Shown here one piece after another: positions 53,282 to 62,282 of a stretch of 64,000 nt of DNA. The stretch comes from Belnapia moabensis DSM 16746 (lineage in GTDB: Bacteria > Pseudomonadota > Alphaproteobacteria > Acetobacterales > Acetobacteraceae). The stretch spans positions 50,192 to 114,191 of the forward strand of contig NZ_JQKB01000016.1 in NCBI RefSeq assembly GCF_000745835.1. The letters run 5' to 3'. Made by a program: the position numbers and the translations under genes. Under the pieces are notes generated by a model, which was not told the origin of the DNA, ran no database searches, and saw only the letters and a program-made list of their open reading frames with translations. Within the stretch, counting starts at the first letter, position 1. Each line of letters starts with the position of its first letter.

Positions 53282-53737
53282 CTACTTCTTACGCGCCTTG
53301 CGGGCGGCGTAGCGCGCATCGCGCGCCGCCTTCTGCTCGGCCGCCAGAGCCAGGGCGCGCTCGCGCTTCTCGTTGTCGAGAATTTGGGCGCGCGTCTCGC
53401 GGTCGGCATTTTCGAGGGCAAGCGCACGGGCCTCCTCGGCGCGGCGGGCTGCCTCCTCGATCTCGCGCTGGCGGGCCTCGGCGGCGAGACGCTCCTGCTC
53501 GGCGCGGCGGGCGGCCTCCTCAGCGGCTATGCGGGCAAGTTCGGCTTCCTTGGCGGCCTTGCGCTCGGCGATGCGGGCCTCGCGGGCCTCGGCGATCGCC
53601 TTCTGCTGCGCCAACCGCTCCTGCACGGCAGGATCATCGGGCTTCGGCTGGTTGCGGAAGCGCTCCATCAGCGCCTGGCGTGCTTTGGTGGCGTTGCTCA
53701 GGCGGTCATTGAAATTGTCGGACTTAAAGGCGGGCAT
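53282..53737 (-). CDS. DUF6481-like coiled-coil protein
   Basis: A 151-aa highly charged helical protein: MPAFKSDNFNDRLSNATKARQALMERFRNQ, then about 100 residues of Glu/Arg/Ala heptads (EEAARRAEQERLAAEARQ-type repeats) and a basic C-terminus ARDARYAARKARKK. This matches the DUF6481 pattern of small alphaproteobacterial proteins; function unknown, possibly nucleic-acid associated. Convergent with the BVMO gene. Confidence 0.75.
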   Translation of the reverse strand: MPAFKSDNFNDRLSNATKARQALMERFRNQPKPDDPAVQERLAQQKAIAEAREARIAERKAAKEAELARIAAEEAARRAEQERLAAEARQREIEEAARRAEEARALALENADRETRAQILDNEKRERALALAAEQKAARDARYAARKARKK

Positions 53738-54000
53738 GGCGGGCTTCTACTCAACCGGCGCCGAGATGTACAGGCCGTAGCAGCGGCCGAGCCATGACGG
53801 TTCGGCATGGCACCGACCCATCACGAATAGGCGAAGGCGCCGCGGTGGTGCGGTTTCGTGCCGATCATCCTCGACAGGCCGCGGCCGCAGCCCCTATTTC
53901 GACGTAACCCAAACAACATCGAACCCTCGCACCGACCGGCACTCCGGCGGCACCGGAGATATTGCCTTGCCCGCTACCGTCCCAGGCTGCGGCTGACCGC

Positions 54001-54906
54001 ATGCCGGTCCTCGCCGTTCAGCACGTCACTACCTATCGCTACCGCCAGCCGGTCGCCTTCGGCGAGCACCGGATGATGCTGCGGCCGCGGGAGGGGCATG
54101 ACCAGCGCCTGCTGGACCAGCAGATCATCATCACGCCGAAACCGCTGGAACTCCGCTGGCTGCACGATGTCTTCGGCAACAGCGTCGCCGTCGCCCGCTT
54201 CGGCGGCAGGGCGCGGGAGCTGCGCTTCGACAGCCGGGTGCGGCTGGTGCATTCGCCGGGCAATGCCCTCGACCTGCCGGTGGGGGAGGGGGCCGAGACC
54301 TATCCCTTCTCCTATGGCGTCGAGGAGATGCCGGACCTCGCCCGCTCCATCGAGCGGCAATATGCCGATCCGGATGGCGAGCTGGACCGCTGGGCCCGGC
54401 AATTCCTCCGCAAGGACGGCCCGACCGGCACGCGGGAGCTGCTGGCCGACATCACCCATGCCATCCGCGCCCGCTTCACCTATGTGGCGCGGCAGGAGAA
54501 AGGCGTGCAGGAGCCGCTGCGCACGCTCAGGCTCGGCAGCGGCAGCTGCCGCGACTTCGCCGTGCTGATGATCGAGGCGGTGCGCGCCCTCGGCTTCGCC
54601 GCCCGCTTCGTCACCGGCTACCTCTACGTGCCGCGCGAAGGCGGCCGGATCGGCGGCGGCGCGACCCATGCCTGGCTGCGCGTCTACCTGCCCGGCGCCG
54701 GCTGGGTGGAACTCGACCCGACCAACGGCATCATCGGCAACCGCGACCTGATCCGCGTCGCCGTCGCCCGCGACCACCACCAAGCGGTGCCGCTGCACGG
54801 CACTTGGTCCGGCTTCCCCTCCGACAGCCTCGGCATGACCGTCGAGGTGACCGTCACGGAGGCGACGCCGGACGGGCCGCCCCGCACCCAACCCGCCCCG
54901 ACCTGA
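54001..54906 (+). CDS. Transglutaminase-like cysteine protein (1)
   Basis: A 301-aa protein with an N-terminal beta domain (VQHVTTYRYRQPVAFGEHRMMLRPREG) and a transglutaminase core: Cys in LRLGSGSCRDFAVLMIEAVRALG, His in GGATHAWLRVYLPGAGWVELDPTNG and Asp in the same segment, so the Cys-His-Asp triad is complete. No signal peptide. Likely peptidase or amidase activity. The start MPVLAVQHV is chosen; the longer frame adds an unrelated stretch. Confidence 0.88.
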   Translation: MPVLAVQHVTTYRYRQPVAFGEHRMMLRPREGHDQRLLDQQIIITPKPLELRWLHDVFGNSVAVARFGGRARELRFDSRVRLVHSPGNALDLPVGEGAETYPFSYGVEEMPDLARSIERQYADPDGELDRWARQFLRKDGPTGTRELLADITHAIRARFTYVARQEKGVQEPLRTLRLGSGSCRDFAVLMIEAVRALGFAARFVTGYLYVPREGGRIGGGATHAWLRVYLPGAGWVELDPTNGIIGNRDLIRVAVARDHHQAVPLHGTWSGFPSDSLGMTVEVTVTEATPDGPPRTQPAPT

Positions 54907-54925
54907 TAAAAGAAGGACCCGCCCG

Positions 54926-55732
54926 ATGCGCATCCGCGCCGGCTACCACATCGTCTATGATTGCCCGCGGCCAACGCCCATGCTGCTCATGGTCAGCCCG
55001 CACCCTGCCCGCATGCCCGATCTCGAGGCACCGCATTACGTGCGCTTCGATCCGCCGGTGCCGCTGCGCCAGTATAACGACAGCTTCGGCAACCTCTGCT
55101 CGCGCATCGTCGCGCCGGCGGGGCAGCTCACCATCTCGACCGACCTCGTGGTGCGCGACCCGGGCACCTGGGACCGCGTGGTGCCCGAGGCCATGCAGCA
55201 TCCGGTCGAGGAGTTGCCCGACGAAGCCGTCGTTTTCCTGCTCGGCAGCCGCTATTGCGAGACGGACCGGCTCTCCGACACCGCCTGGTCGCTCTTCGCC
55301 CATACGCCGCCCGGCTGGGCCCGCGTGCAGGCGGTCTGCGACTGGGTCAACAACCACATCACCTTCGGCTACGGGCACGCCAATTCCCAGCGCACCGCCT
55401 GGGGCGCCTATATGGACCGCCATGGCGTCTGCCGCGACTTCGCGCATCTCGCCGTCACCTTCTGCCGCTGCCTCAACATCCCGGCGCGCTACTGCACCGG
55501 CTGGCTCGGCGATATCGGCGTGCCGCCGGCCGGGCCGATGGACTTCGCCGCTTGGTTCGAGGTCTATCTCGGCGGCGAGTGGCACACCTTCGACCCACGT
55601 AACAATCAGCCGCGGATCGGCCGCATCCTGATGGGCCGCGGCCGCGATGCGACCGATGTGGCGATCTCCACCACCTTCGGCCCCTGCACCCTGGCCGACT
55701 TCCAGGTCGTGACCGACGAGATCGCCGGTTAA
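54926..55732 (+). CDS. Transglutaminase-like protein (2), variant active site
   Basis: A 268-aa second transglutaminase-fold protein, 19 bases downstream. The catalytic Cys is in DRHGVCRDFAHLAVTFCR. The position where the His normally stands reads MDFAAWFEVYLGGEWHTFDPRNN: Ala replaces His, though a nearby His and the Asp remain. This subfamily may have shifted its active site or lost activity. Probably works with protein 1, from the same transcript. Confidence 0.85.
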   Translation: MRIRAGYHIVYDCPRPTPMLLMVSPHPARMPDLEAPHYVRFDPPVPLRQYNDSFGNLCSRIVAPAGQLTISTDLVVRDPGTWDRVVPEAMQHPVEELPDEAVVFLLGSRYCETDRLSDTAWSLFAHTPPGWARVQAVCDWVNNHITFGYGHANSQRTAWGAYMDRHGVCRDFAHLAVTFCRCLNIPARYCTGWLGDIGVPPAGPMDFAAWFEVYLGGEWHTFDPRNNQPRIGRILMGRGRDATDVAISTTFGPCTLADFQVVTDEIAG

Positions 55733-56070
55733 GGCAGGTCCAGCCGGACGGCGATGGCGGCGCTGGCGATCACCGCCACGTCGCTGCCCTCGTCATCCGG
55801 CACGTCGAGCCCGCCCTTCACCACCTGAACCGTGACGATGCCATGGGGGAGGGAGGCTCGCACCCGCTCGGCATCGACGCGCGCCGGATCCTGCACGCCA
55901 ATGGTGACATCCACCAGCATGGTCTTCGGGTCGACCTTCAGCGAGCGCAGCATGGTCAGGGAGGAATGGTGCAGCGCATCCTGCACCGCCCGCAGCGCCG
56001 CCTTGGTATAGTCACCGCCATGCAAGTCGTTGCCGGCACCCATCTCCAGGATCACGCGCCGCGCAGTCAT
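55729..56070 (-). CDS. Lin0512 family protein (second of pair)
   Basis: A 113-aa protein: RRVILEMGAGNDLHGGDYTKAALRAVQDALHHSSLTMLRSL, VDVTIGVQDPARVDAERV and KGGLDVPDDEGSDVAVIASAAIAVRLDL. The Lin0512 family has ring-like small subunits of unknown function. It overlaps its paralog by ATGA (56067-56070), so the pair probably forms a hetero-oligomer. Confidence 0.8.
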   Translation of the reverse strand: MTARRVILEMGAGNDLHGGDYTKAALRAVQDALHHSSLTMLRSLKVDPKTMLVDVTIGVQDPARVDAERVRASLPHGIVTVQVVKGGLDVPDDEGSDVAVIASAAIAVRLDLP

Positions 56071-56420
56071 GCCGGCTGCTCCGGCAGGTCGAGCCGGACG
56101 ATGGCCGCAGCATGGGCCATGACGGTGGAGCCGGTGCCCGCCTCGTTCGGAATCTCGAGCCCGCCTTCCACCACCGTCACCGTGCCGGTGCCATGCGGCA
56201 GCACGGCGAGCACCGCCTCCCTGTCCACCAGGTCGGGCTTCGGCACGCCGATCCGCACCTCGACCTCCATGCTGTCGACATGCAGGCCGAGCGCATGAGT
56301 GATGGTGAGGGAGTTGTGCCATAGCGCATCGCGCAGCGCCCGCACCGCGGCCTTGGTGTAGTCGGTGCCGCGGATATCGGTCCCCATGCCGAGCTCCAGC
56401 ACCATGCGTTTCATCGGCAT
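56067..56420 (-). CDS. Lin0512 family protein (first of pair)
   Basis: A 117-aa paralog of the next gene: KRMVLELGMGTDIRGTDYTKAAVRALRDALWHNSLTI, VEVRIGVPKPDLVDREAVLAVLPHG, GGLEIPNEAGTGSTVMAHAAAIVRL. Unknown function. It lies 3 bases downstream of the peptide-type binding protein gene, so it probably belongs to that transcript; two close ATGs (56420, 56414) are possible starts. Confidence 0.8.
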   Translation of the reverse strand: MPMKRMVLELGMGTDIRGTDYTKAAVRALRDALWHNSLTITHALGLHVDSMEVEVRIGVPKPDLVDREAVLAVLPHGTGTVTVVEGGLEIPNEAGTGSTVMAHAAAIVRLDLPEQPA

Positions 56421-56423
56421 GCG

Positions 56424-58001
56424 CTACCCTTTCTCCACATTCCAGAACACCGGCACCGGCCCCTTCAGCAGCCCCTTGAGGCTGCTCCGCCAGGCCGCCG
56501 GCGGCAGGTACTGGCCGAGCGGGATGAAGGGCACCGTCTCGAAGGCGCGGCGCTGGATCGCCTGGTCGAGCCGGCGCAGCTCCGCCTCGTCGGTGCCCTC
56601 CATCCAGCGGTCGCGCATCGCCTCGAGCTCGGCATCCTCCGGCCAGCCGAACCAGGCACCCCGGCCGTTGCCGCGGATGTTGGAGGCGAAGACCGGGTCA
56701 CGGTACTCCGCCGCCGGATAGCCGGCCGGGAAGACGGACCAGCCGCCGCGCTCCAGCGGCTCCATGCTGGTGCGGCGCTGGACGACGGTGCCCCAATCCA
56801 TCGACTGGTCATCGATATTGAGCCCGACCGCGCGCCAGGCGGCGGCGGCGACGCTCGACATGGCGTCGTAGAAGGTCTGGTCCGTCGGGTGCATCAGCAG
56901 GATGCGCTCGCCGCCATAGCCGGCCTCGGCCAGCATCCGCTTGATTTCATCCGGGCTTCGGCGACGCCGCACCGCCTCCATCCCCGCCTCGCTGGCCGAG
57001 GGCGTGCCGGGTAGGAAGAACCCGACCGGAGCGCGGAAGAGCGAGCGGTCCTCGCCCATCACCGCCGTCATCACCTCCACCTGGTCGATCGCCGCCAGCA
57101 TGGCGCGGCGGACGCCCGGATTGGCCGTGGCGCCCTGCAGGTGGTTCGGCCGAAACGCGCCGAAGGTGCCGTACTGGTCGAGCGCTCCGACCGTGACGCC
57201 CCGCGCCCGCCTCAGCCGCGGCAGCAGGTCCGGCAGGGGCTGGTCGACCCAGTCCACCTCGCCGTTGATGAGCGCATTCGCCGCCGTCCCGGCATCCGGG
57301 ATGATGCGCCACTCGACGCGGTCCACCTTCACCCGGTAGCCGCCGGCGGCGTAGCTGGCAGGCTCGTCGCGCGGCCGGTAGGCATCGAAGCGGGCGAAGA
57401 CGGCGCGGCTGCCCGGCACATACTCCTCTGCCACCCAGCGGAAGGGGCCGCTGCCGGTGATCTCGGTGATCTGCCTGAAGGGGTCCGTCCGTGCCACGCG
57501 CTCCGGCATGATGACGGGGCTCGGCTGGGTTTTCGCCAGGGCATAGGGGAGGGAGGCGAAGGGCTTGTTCAGCCGCCAGACCAGGGTGCGGTCATCCGGC
57601 GCCTCCAGGGCGTCGAGCCGGGCGGCGATAGTCTGGCCGATCGGGTCGCGCACCATCCACCGGCGCAGCGAGGCGATGCAGTCCCGCGCCAGCACCGGCT
57701 CGCCGGTATGGAAGCGGAGGCCGTCCCGCAGCCGCATCGTCCAGCGCCGCGCGCCGTCCTCGACCCGGTGCCCCTCGATCATCTGCGGCTGCGGGTTAAG
57801 CGCCTCGTCCCGGCCATAAAGCGTCTCGAAGAGCAGATGGGCGGCATTGCGGGTGACGACCGCCGTGGTCCAGACCGGGTCGAGGCTGGTGAGATTGGCC
57901 TGCGGCACATGGATCAGCACCCGCGGCTCGGCGGCGAGCGCCGGCAGGGCAAGGCCGGCGGGCAGGGCAGCCAGCAATTGGCGGCGTCGCATCCTCGGCA
58001 T
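56424..58001 (-). CDS. Peptide-type ABC substrate-binding protein (SBP_bac_5), orphan (2)
   Basis: A 525-aa exported protein. Signal peptide RRRQLLAALPAGLALPALA, then LDPVWTTAVVTRNAAHLLFETLYG, MRLRDGLRFHTGEPVLARDCIASLRR, TGSGPFRWVAEEYVPGSRAVFARFDAYRPRDE and ALINGEVDWVDQPLPDLLP. It resembles the 18.9-kb protein. No permease is present. Two ATGs (58001 and 57992) are both plausible. First gene of a three-gene run with the Lin0512 pair. Confidence 0.88.
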   Translation of the reverse strand: MPRMRRRQLLAALPAGLALPALAAEPRVLIHVPQANLTSLDPVWTTAVVTRNAAHLLFETLYGRDEALNPQPQMIEGHRVEDGARRWTMRLRDGLRFHTGEPVLARDCIASLRRWMVRDPIGQTIAARLDALEAPDDRTLVWRLNKPFASLPYALAKTQPSPVIMPERVARTDPFRQITEITGSGPFRWVAEEYVPGSRAVFARFDAYRPRDEPASYAAGGYRVKVDRVEWRIIPDAGTAANALINGEVDWVDQPLPDLLPRLRRARGVTVGALDQYGTFGAFRPNHLQGATANPGVRRAMLAAIDQVEVMTAVMGEDRSLFRAPVGFFLPGTPSASEAGMEAVRRRRSPDEIKRMLAEAGYGGERILLMHPTDQTFYDAMSSVAAAAWRAVGLNIDDQSMDWGTVVQRRTSMEPLERGGWSVFPAGYPAAEYRDPVFASNIRGNGRGAWFGWPEDAELEAMRDRWMEGTDEAELRRLDQAIQRRAFETVPFIPLGQYLPPAAWRSSLKGLLKGPVPVFWNVEKG

Positions 58002-58179
58002 TCTCCCTCGTTGGCCCCGTGGCGGGCCTTGCTGGAGAGTGTCCACCCGCTTGCCGGTCGCTGCAATGCCTGCCGCAAGTCCAGGCAAAGGCGAGATGGC
58101 CGCTGCCGAAGGCCCGCCCGATGCTTGCGCCACCCGCGCAGCGGGGCATCATGCGCGCCCGCAGCGATCCAGGACCCGT

Positions 58180-59517
58180 ATGAGCACCCGCAAGCCCATC
58201 AAGCTCGGCCTCTCGATGCGCTATCTCGGCTACCACGCCGCGGCCTGGCGCCATCCGGAGGCCGATCCCGGCGCCGCCTCCAAGCTTGGCCACTTCCTCC
58301 GCATCGCCCGCACGGCGGAGGCCGCGAAGCTCGACATGCTCTTCCTCGCCGACGGCATCGGCCTCCGCACCCGGGACGACCCGCCCGGCGCGCTCTGCCG
58401 CTCGCACCAGACGGCGGAGCTGGAGCCGCTGACGCTGCTCTCGGCGCTGGCCGGGCTGACCAGCCGCATCGGCCTCGTCGCCACCGCCTCCACCACCTAC
58501 AACGAACCCTTCCACATCGCCCGCAAATGGGCCTCGCTCGACCATCTGAGCGGCGGCCGCGCCGGCTGGAACATCGTCACCTCCTGGTCCGAAGCGGAGG
58601 CCTGGAACTTCAACCGCGACCAGCACATGGAGTACGACCTGCGCTACGAGCGCGCCGCCGAGTTCGTCGAGGTGGTGAAGGGACTCTGGGATTCCTGGGA
58701 GGGCGATGCGTTGGTCCATGACAAGGCCAGCGGCATCTTCTTCGACCAGTCGAAGCTCCATGTGCTCGACCACAAGGGCAAGCATTTCAAGGTGCGCGGC
58801 CCGCTGACCATCGCCCGCACGCCGCAGGGGCGGCCGATCCTGGTGCAGGCCGGCGCCTCGGAGCAGGGGCTGGAGATCGCCGCCCGCAGCGCCGATGTCG
58901 TCTATTCCGCCTCGCACACGCTGGAGGCGGCGCGCGACTACTACGCCAAGCTCAAAGGGCGGCTCGCCAAATACGGCCGGGGCTGGGACGACCTGAAGGT
59001 GATGCCCGGCATCACCTATTTCATCGGCCGCACCCAAGCCGAGGCGCAGGCGAAGCTCGACCAGCTCAATGACCTCGTCGCGCCGGAACTCGGCCTTTCC
59101 TACCTCTACGGCCAGATGGGCGACCTCAGCGGCTACGACCTCGACGGGCCGGTGCCGGAGCCGCAGGACCCGCGCATCCGCAGCATGGCGCGGATGGCGC
59201 TCGACCTGGCGCGGCGCGAGAACCTCACCATCCGCCAGCTCTACAGCCGCATCGCCGCCGGCTTCGGCGGCCGCGTAGTGGTCGGCACGCCGGAAAGCAT
59301 CGTCGACGACATGGAGGAATGGGTCGCGGCCGGTGCGGCGGATGGGTTCAACATCTGCCCGCCGGTGCTGCCGGCCGGCCTCGACGATTTCGTCGAGCTG
59401 GTGCTGCCGGAGTTGCGCCGGCGCGGCATGTTCCGCACCGAATACGAGGGAACGACCCTACGCGAAAACCTTGGCGTGCCGATGCCGGCTAACCGCTATA
59501 CGGCAGGGCGGGGATGA
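58180..59517 (+). CDS. Flavin-dependent monooxygenase, NtaA/SnaA/DszA family
   Basis: A 445-aa LLM-fold monooxygenase of the NTA-monooxygenase subgroup: KPIKLGLSMRYLGYHAAAWRHPEADP, TYNEPFHIARKWASLDHLSGGRAGWNIVTSW, NFNRDQHMEYDLRYERAAEFVEVVKGLWDSW and PILVQAGASEQGLEIAARSADVVY. These enzymes use FMNH2 from a separate reductase to oxidise aminopolycarboxylates, sulfonates or thio-heterocycles. The stop overlaps the ATG of the truncated gene downstream. Confidence 0.92.
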   Translation: MSTRKPIKLGLSMRYLGYHAAAWRHPEADPGAASKLGHFLRIARTAEAAKLDMLFLADGIGLRTRDDPPGALCRSHQTAELEPLTLLSALAGLTSRIGLVATASTTYNEPFHIARKWASLDHLSGGRAGWNIVTSWSEAEAWNFNRDQHMEYDLRYERAAEFVEVVKGLWDSWEGDALVHDKASGIFFDQSKLHVLDHKGKHFKVRGPLTIARTPQGRPILVQAGASEQGLEIAARSADVVYSASHTLEAARDYYAKLKGRLAKYGRGWDDLKVMPGITYFIGRTQAEAQAKLDQLNDLVAPELGLSYLYGQMGDLSGYDLDGPVPEPQDPRIRSMARMALDLARRENLTIRQLYSRIAAGFGGRVVVGTPESIVDDMEEWVAAGAADGFNICPPVLPAGLDDFVELVLPELRRRGMFRTEYEGTTLRENLGVPMPANRYTAGRG

Positions 59518-59736
59518 GCCTGCCCGTCGCAATCCTCGGCACCGGCGCCATCAGCTTGGGCGCCGCCTGCGCAGGAGGCGAGCGGCGCACTCTCCGGCCG
59601 CTTCGCTTTCGTCTTCGAGCCCGATAACACCCGTGCCATCGTCGGCGCCCGGTTGGTAATGCTGGTCCTGACGGCCCCCGGCTTCGACAGGCTGGGCGCG
59701 GACCGCCTCCGCGCCCTCGCCCGGGGTGGATATTAG
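59514..59736 (+). pseudogene. Truncated opine-dehydrogenase-like gene
   Basis: It begins ATG overlapping the monooxygenase stop and reads MSLPVAILGTGAISLGAAC, a Rossmann N-terminus. That frame then hits a stop at 59625. In the +1 frame, GALSGRFAFVFEPD followed by AIVGARLVMLVLTAPGF resumes a matching pattern and ends at TAG, 59734. The gene is therefore frameshifted and internally deleted; only parts of the NAD-binding domain of an opine dehydrogenase-like protein remain. The stop shares bases with the ilvD stop. Confidence 0.6.
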
Positions 59737-61589
59737 CCCCTCCGCATGCCCTTCAGGTCGCGCACCGCCCCTCGCGCCGCACTGGTCACCATGGCCGCAT
59801 AGGCCTGCAGCGCGGTCGAGACCTTGCGCTTGCGCGGCTGCGCCGGCTGCCAGGCGGCCGCACCCTTGGCCTCCATCGCCGCGCGACGCTCGGCTAGCAC
59901 CGCATCCGCCACGGCGAGGTTGATGCGGCGGTTCGGGATGTCGATCTCGATCCGGTCGCCATCCTCGACCAGTCCGACCAGCCCGCCTTCCGCCGCCTCG
60001 GGCGAGAGATGCCCGATGGACAGCCCCGATGAGCCGCCGGAGAAGCGCCCATCCGTCACCAGGGCGCAGATCTTCCCGAGCCCCTTCGACTTCAGGTAGC
60101 TCGTCGGATACAGCATCTCCTGCATACCTGGCCCGCCGCGCGGCCCTTCGTAGCGCACCAGCACCACGTCGCCCGGCTGCACCGCGCCGCCGAGGATGCC
60201 CTCCACCGCCGCATCCTGGCTCTCGAAGACCCGGGCCGGGCCGGAGAAGCTGAGGATGCTGGCATCGACGCCAGCGGTCTTCACGATGCACCCGTCCTCG
60301 GCCAGGTTGCCGTAGAGCACCGCAAGGCCGCCATCCTGCGAGAAAGCATGCGCCTTGTCGCGGATCACGCCGCCTGCGCGGTCGGTATCGAGGCTCTCCC
60401 AACGCTCGCTTTGGCTGAAGGCGACCGTCGTCGGGATGCCGCCCGGCGCCGCCTGGAAGAAGTGTCGCACCTTCTCATCCGCCGTCCGCTGCACGTCCCA
60501 GCGCGCCAGCGCCTCCCCGAGGCTCGGCGCATCGACCCGGCTGACGGAGGTGTCGATCAGCCTCGCCCGGTCCAGTTCACCCAGGATGCCCATGATGCCG
60601 CCCGCCCGATGCACATCCTCGACATGCACGTTGGCGACCGAGGGCGCCACTTTGCAGAGCACCGGCACCCGGCGCGAGAGCCGGTCGATATCCTGCATGG
60701 TGAAGCCGACACCACCCTCATGCGCCGCCGCCAGCAGGTGCAGCACGGTGTTGGTCGAGCCGCCCATGGCGATGTCGAGCGTCATCGCATTCTCGAAGGC
60801 CGTCATGGTGGCGATGCTGCGCGGCAGGACGGAGAAATCCTCCGTCTCGTAATGCGCCCGGGTGATCTCGACGATCTTCCGCCCGGCCTCGAGGAAGAGC
60901 GCCTTGCGGTCGGCGTGGGTGGCGACGATCGTGCCGTTGCCGGGCAGGGCGAGGCCCAGCGCCTCGGTCAGGCAGTTCATCGAATTGGCGGTGAACATGC
61001 CGGAGCAGGAGCCGCAGGTCGGGCAGGCCGAGCGCTCGATGACCGCCACCTCCTCGTCGGTGACGTTCGGGTCGGCGGCGACGATCATGGCGTCGATCAA
61101 ATCCACCGAGCGCTTCTGCCCACGATGCACCACCTTGCCCGCCTCCATCGGCCCGCCGGAGACGAAGATGGTCGGGATGTTGAGGCGCATCGTTGCCATC
61201 AGCATGCCCGGCGTGATCTTGTCGCAGTTCGAGATGCAGACCATGGCATCGGCGCAATGCGCGTTGACCATGTACTCCACGCTGTCGGCGATGAGGTCGC
61301 GCGAGGGCAGGCTGTAGAGCATGCCGTCATGCCCCATGGCGATACCGTCATCCACCGCGATGGTGTTGAACTCCTTGGCGACGCCGCCCGCCGCCTCGAT
61401 CTCCCGCGCGACCAGCTGGCCGAGGTCCTTCAGATGGACATGGCCGGGTACGAATTGCGTGAAGCTGTTGACGACCGCGATGATCGGCTTGCCGAAATCC
61501 CCGTCCTTCATGCCGGTGGCGCGCCAGAGGCCCCGGGCGCCGGCCATGTTGCGGCCATGGGTGGTGGTGCGGGAACGGTATTGCGGCAT
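59733..61589 (-). CDS. ilvD: Dihydroxy-acid dehydratase
   Basis: IlvD (618 aa), third step of valine/isoleucine synthesis. Fe-S cysteines and Mg sites: [39 protein letters not shown], and [48 protein letters not shown] is the typical N-terminus; the C-terminal [24 protein letters not shown] is conserved. The start is chosen by homology; a long upstream extension runs through the crcB region antisense. Confidence 0.97.
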   Translation of the reverse strand: MPQYRSRTTTHGRNMAGARGLWRATGMKDGDFGKPIIAVVNSFTQFVPGHVHLKDLGQLVAREIEAAGGVAKEFNTIAVDDGIAMGHDGMLYSLPSRDLIADSVEYMVNAHCADAMVCISNCDKITPGMLMATMRLNIPTIFVSGGPMEAGKVVHRGQKRSVDLIDAMIVAADPNVTDEEVAVIERSACPTCGSCSGMFTANSMNCLTEALGLALPGNGTIVATHADRKALFLEAGRKIVEITRAHYETEDFSVLPRSIATMTAFENAMTLDIAMGGSTNTVLHLLAAAHEGGVGFTMQDIDRLSRRVPVLCKVAPSVANVHVEDVHRAGGIMGILGELDRARLIDTSVSRVDAPSLGEALARWDVQRTADEKVRHFFQAAPGGIPTTVAFSQSERWESLDTDRAGGVIRDKAHAFSQDGGLAVLYGNLAEDGCIVKTAGVDASILSFSGPARVFESQDAAVEGILGGAVQPGDVVLVRYEGPRGGPGMQEMLYPTSYLKSKGLGKICALVTDGRFSGGSSGLSIGHLSPEAAEGGLVGLVEDGDRIEIDIPNRRINLAVADAVLAERRAAMEAKGAAAWQPAQPRKRKVSTALQAYAAMVTSAARGAVRDLKGMRRG

Positions 61590-61680
61590 CGGGGCGTCCT
61601 CCTCGGGCGGTGCTTCCATATTACCAAGCCGTGTCGCCGGCCACCCCTTCGCCGCGGCGCATCCCTGGCCTAAGCTATGG

Positions 61681-61734
61681 GCATAGGGGACGGGGGCCCC
61701 CTTCAACCGCCGCCGAGGCTGACGACTCCTATCT
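61681..61734 (+). promoter_or_regulatory. Fluoride riboswitch (crcB motif)
   Basis: The crcB leader matches the crcB RNA motif: an outer stem ATAGG/CCTAT, GGGGACGGGGGCCCCC in the first half, the AACCGCC core and GGCTGACGACTCC in the second. The aptamer senses fluoride. Downstream a hairpin GGCCGGGCG/CGCCCGGCC (61747-61774) and then a stem that covers the Shine-Dalgarno form the likely expression platform. Confidence 0.88.
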
Positions 61735-61772
61735 GGCACGGCCGCCGGCCGGGCGGGGTGGGGTGCGCCCGG

Positions 61773-61800
61773 CCTCCACCCACTCCGGCAAAGGAGGTGG
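61773..61800 (+). promoter_or_regulatory. Shine-Dalgarno-sequestering hairpin of crcB
   Basis: CCTCCACC pairs perfectly with GGAGGTGG, the ribosome binding site of crcB, across a 12-base loop. The left arm shares two bases with the hairpin just upstream, so the two structures compete. Fluoride binding probably frees the site, making this a translational OFF/ON switch. Confidence 0.65.
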
Positions 61801-61811
61801 ACACGGTTCCG

Positions 61812-62186
61812 ATGACCTATGCCTGGGTGGCGCTCGGGAGCGCGCTTGGCGGGATGGCCCGCTACTGGCTCGTCCTGGCGACCTTCCCCTTGTTCGGCCC
61901 GGCCTTCCCCTGGGGAACGGTGCTGATCAACATCCTCGGCTCCTTCGTCATCGGCTGGTTCGGTGCGCTGACGTTGGAGGCGGGGCGGCTGTCGGTGCAT
62001 CCTGATGTGCGGGCCTTCGTCATGGTCGGCCTCTGCGGCGGCTTCACCACCTTCTCCTCCTTCAGCCTGCAGACCCTGGAGCTGATCGAGAAGGGACGTA
62101 TGGAACTGGCCCTGGCCAATATCGCCGTCTCGATCCTGGCCTGCCTGGCCGCGGTGGCCCTCGGCTACTGGCTCGGCCGGGGGTGA
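61812..62186 (+). CDS. crcB: Fluoride efflux channel CrcB/Fluc
   Basis: CrcB (124 aa), a dimeric fluoride channel. Four helices; hallmark [33 protein letters not shown] with the conserved Asn, and [19 protein letters not shown] with the phenylalanine box. ATG at 61812, about 12 bases after GGAGGTGG. It is controlled by the riboswitch upstream. Confidence 0.96.
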   Translation: MTYAWVALGSALGGMARYWLVLATFPLFGPAFPWGTVLINILGSFVIGWFGALTLEAGRLSVHPDVRAFVMVGLCGGFTTFSSFSLQTLELIEKGRMELALANIAVSILACLAAVALGYWLGRG

Positions 62187-62282
62187 TATTGCGGTCGGGT
62201 TTTAAGTTGCGATATCGTACCAAATAAGCAAGCTTCGGCATCGGATCTTTCAGTCGCCCGACCAGCACCCGGAGATGCCTGC

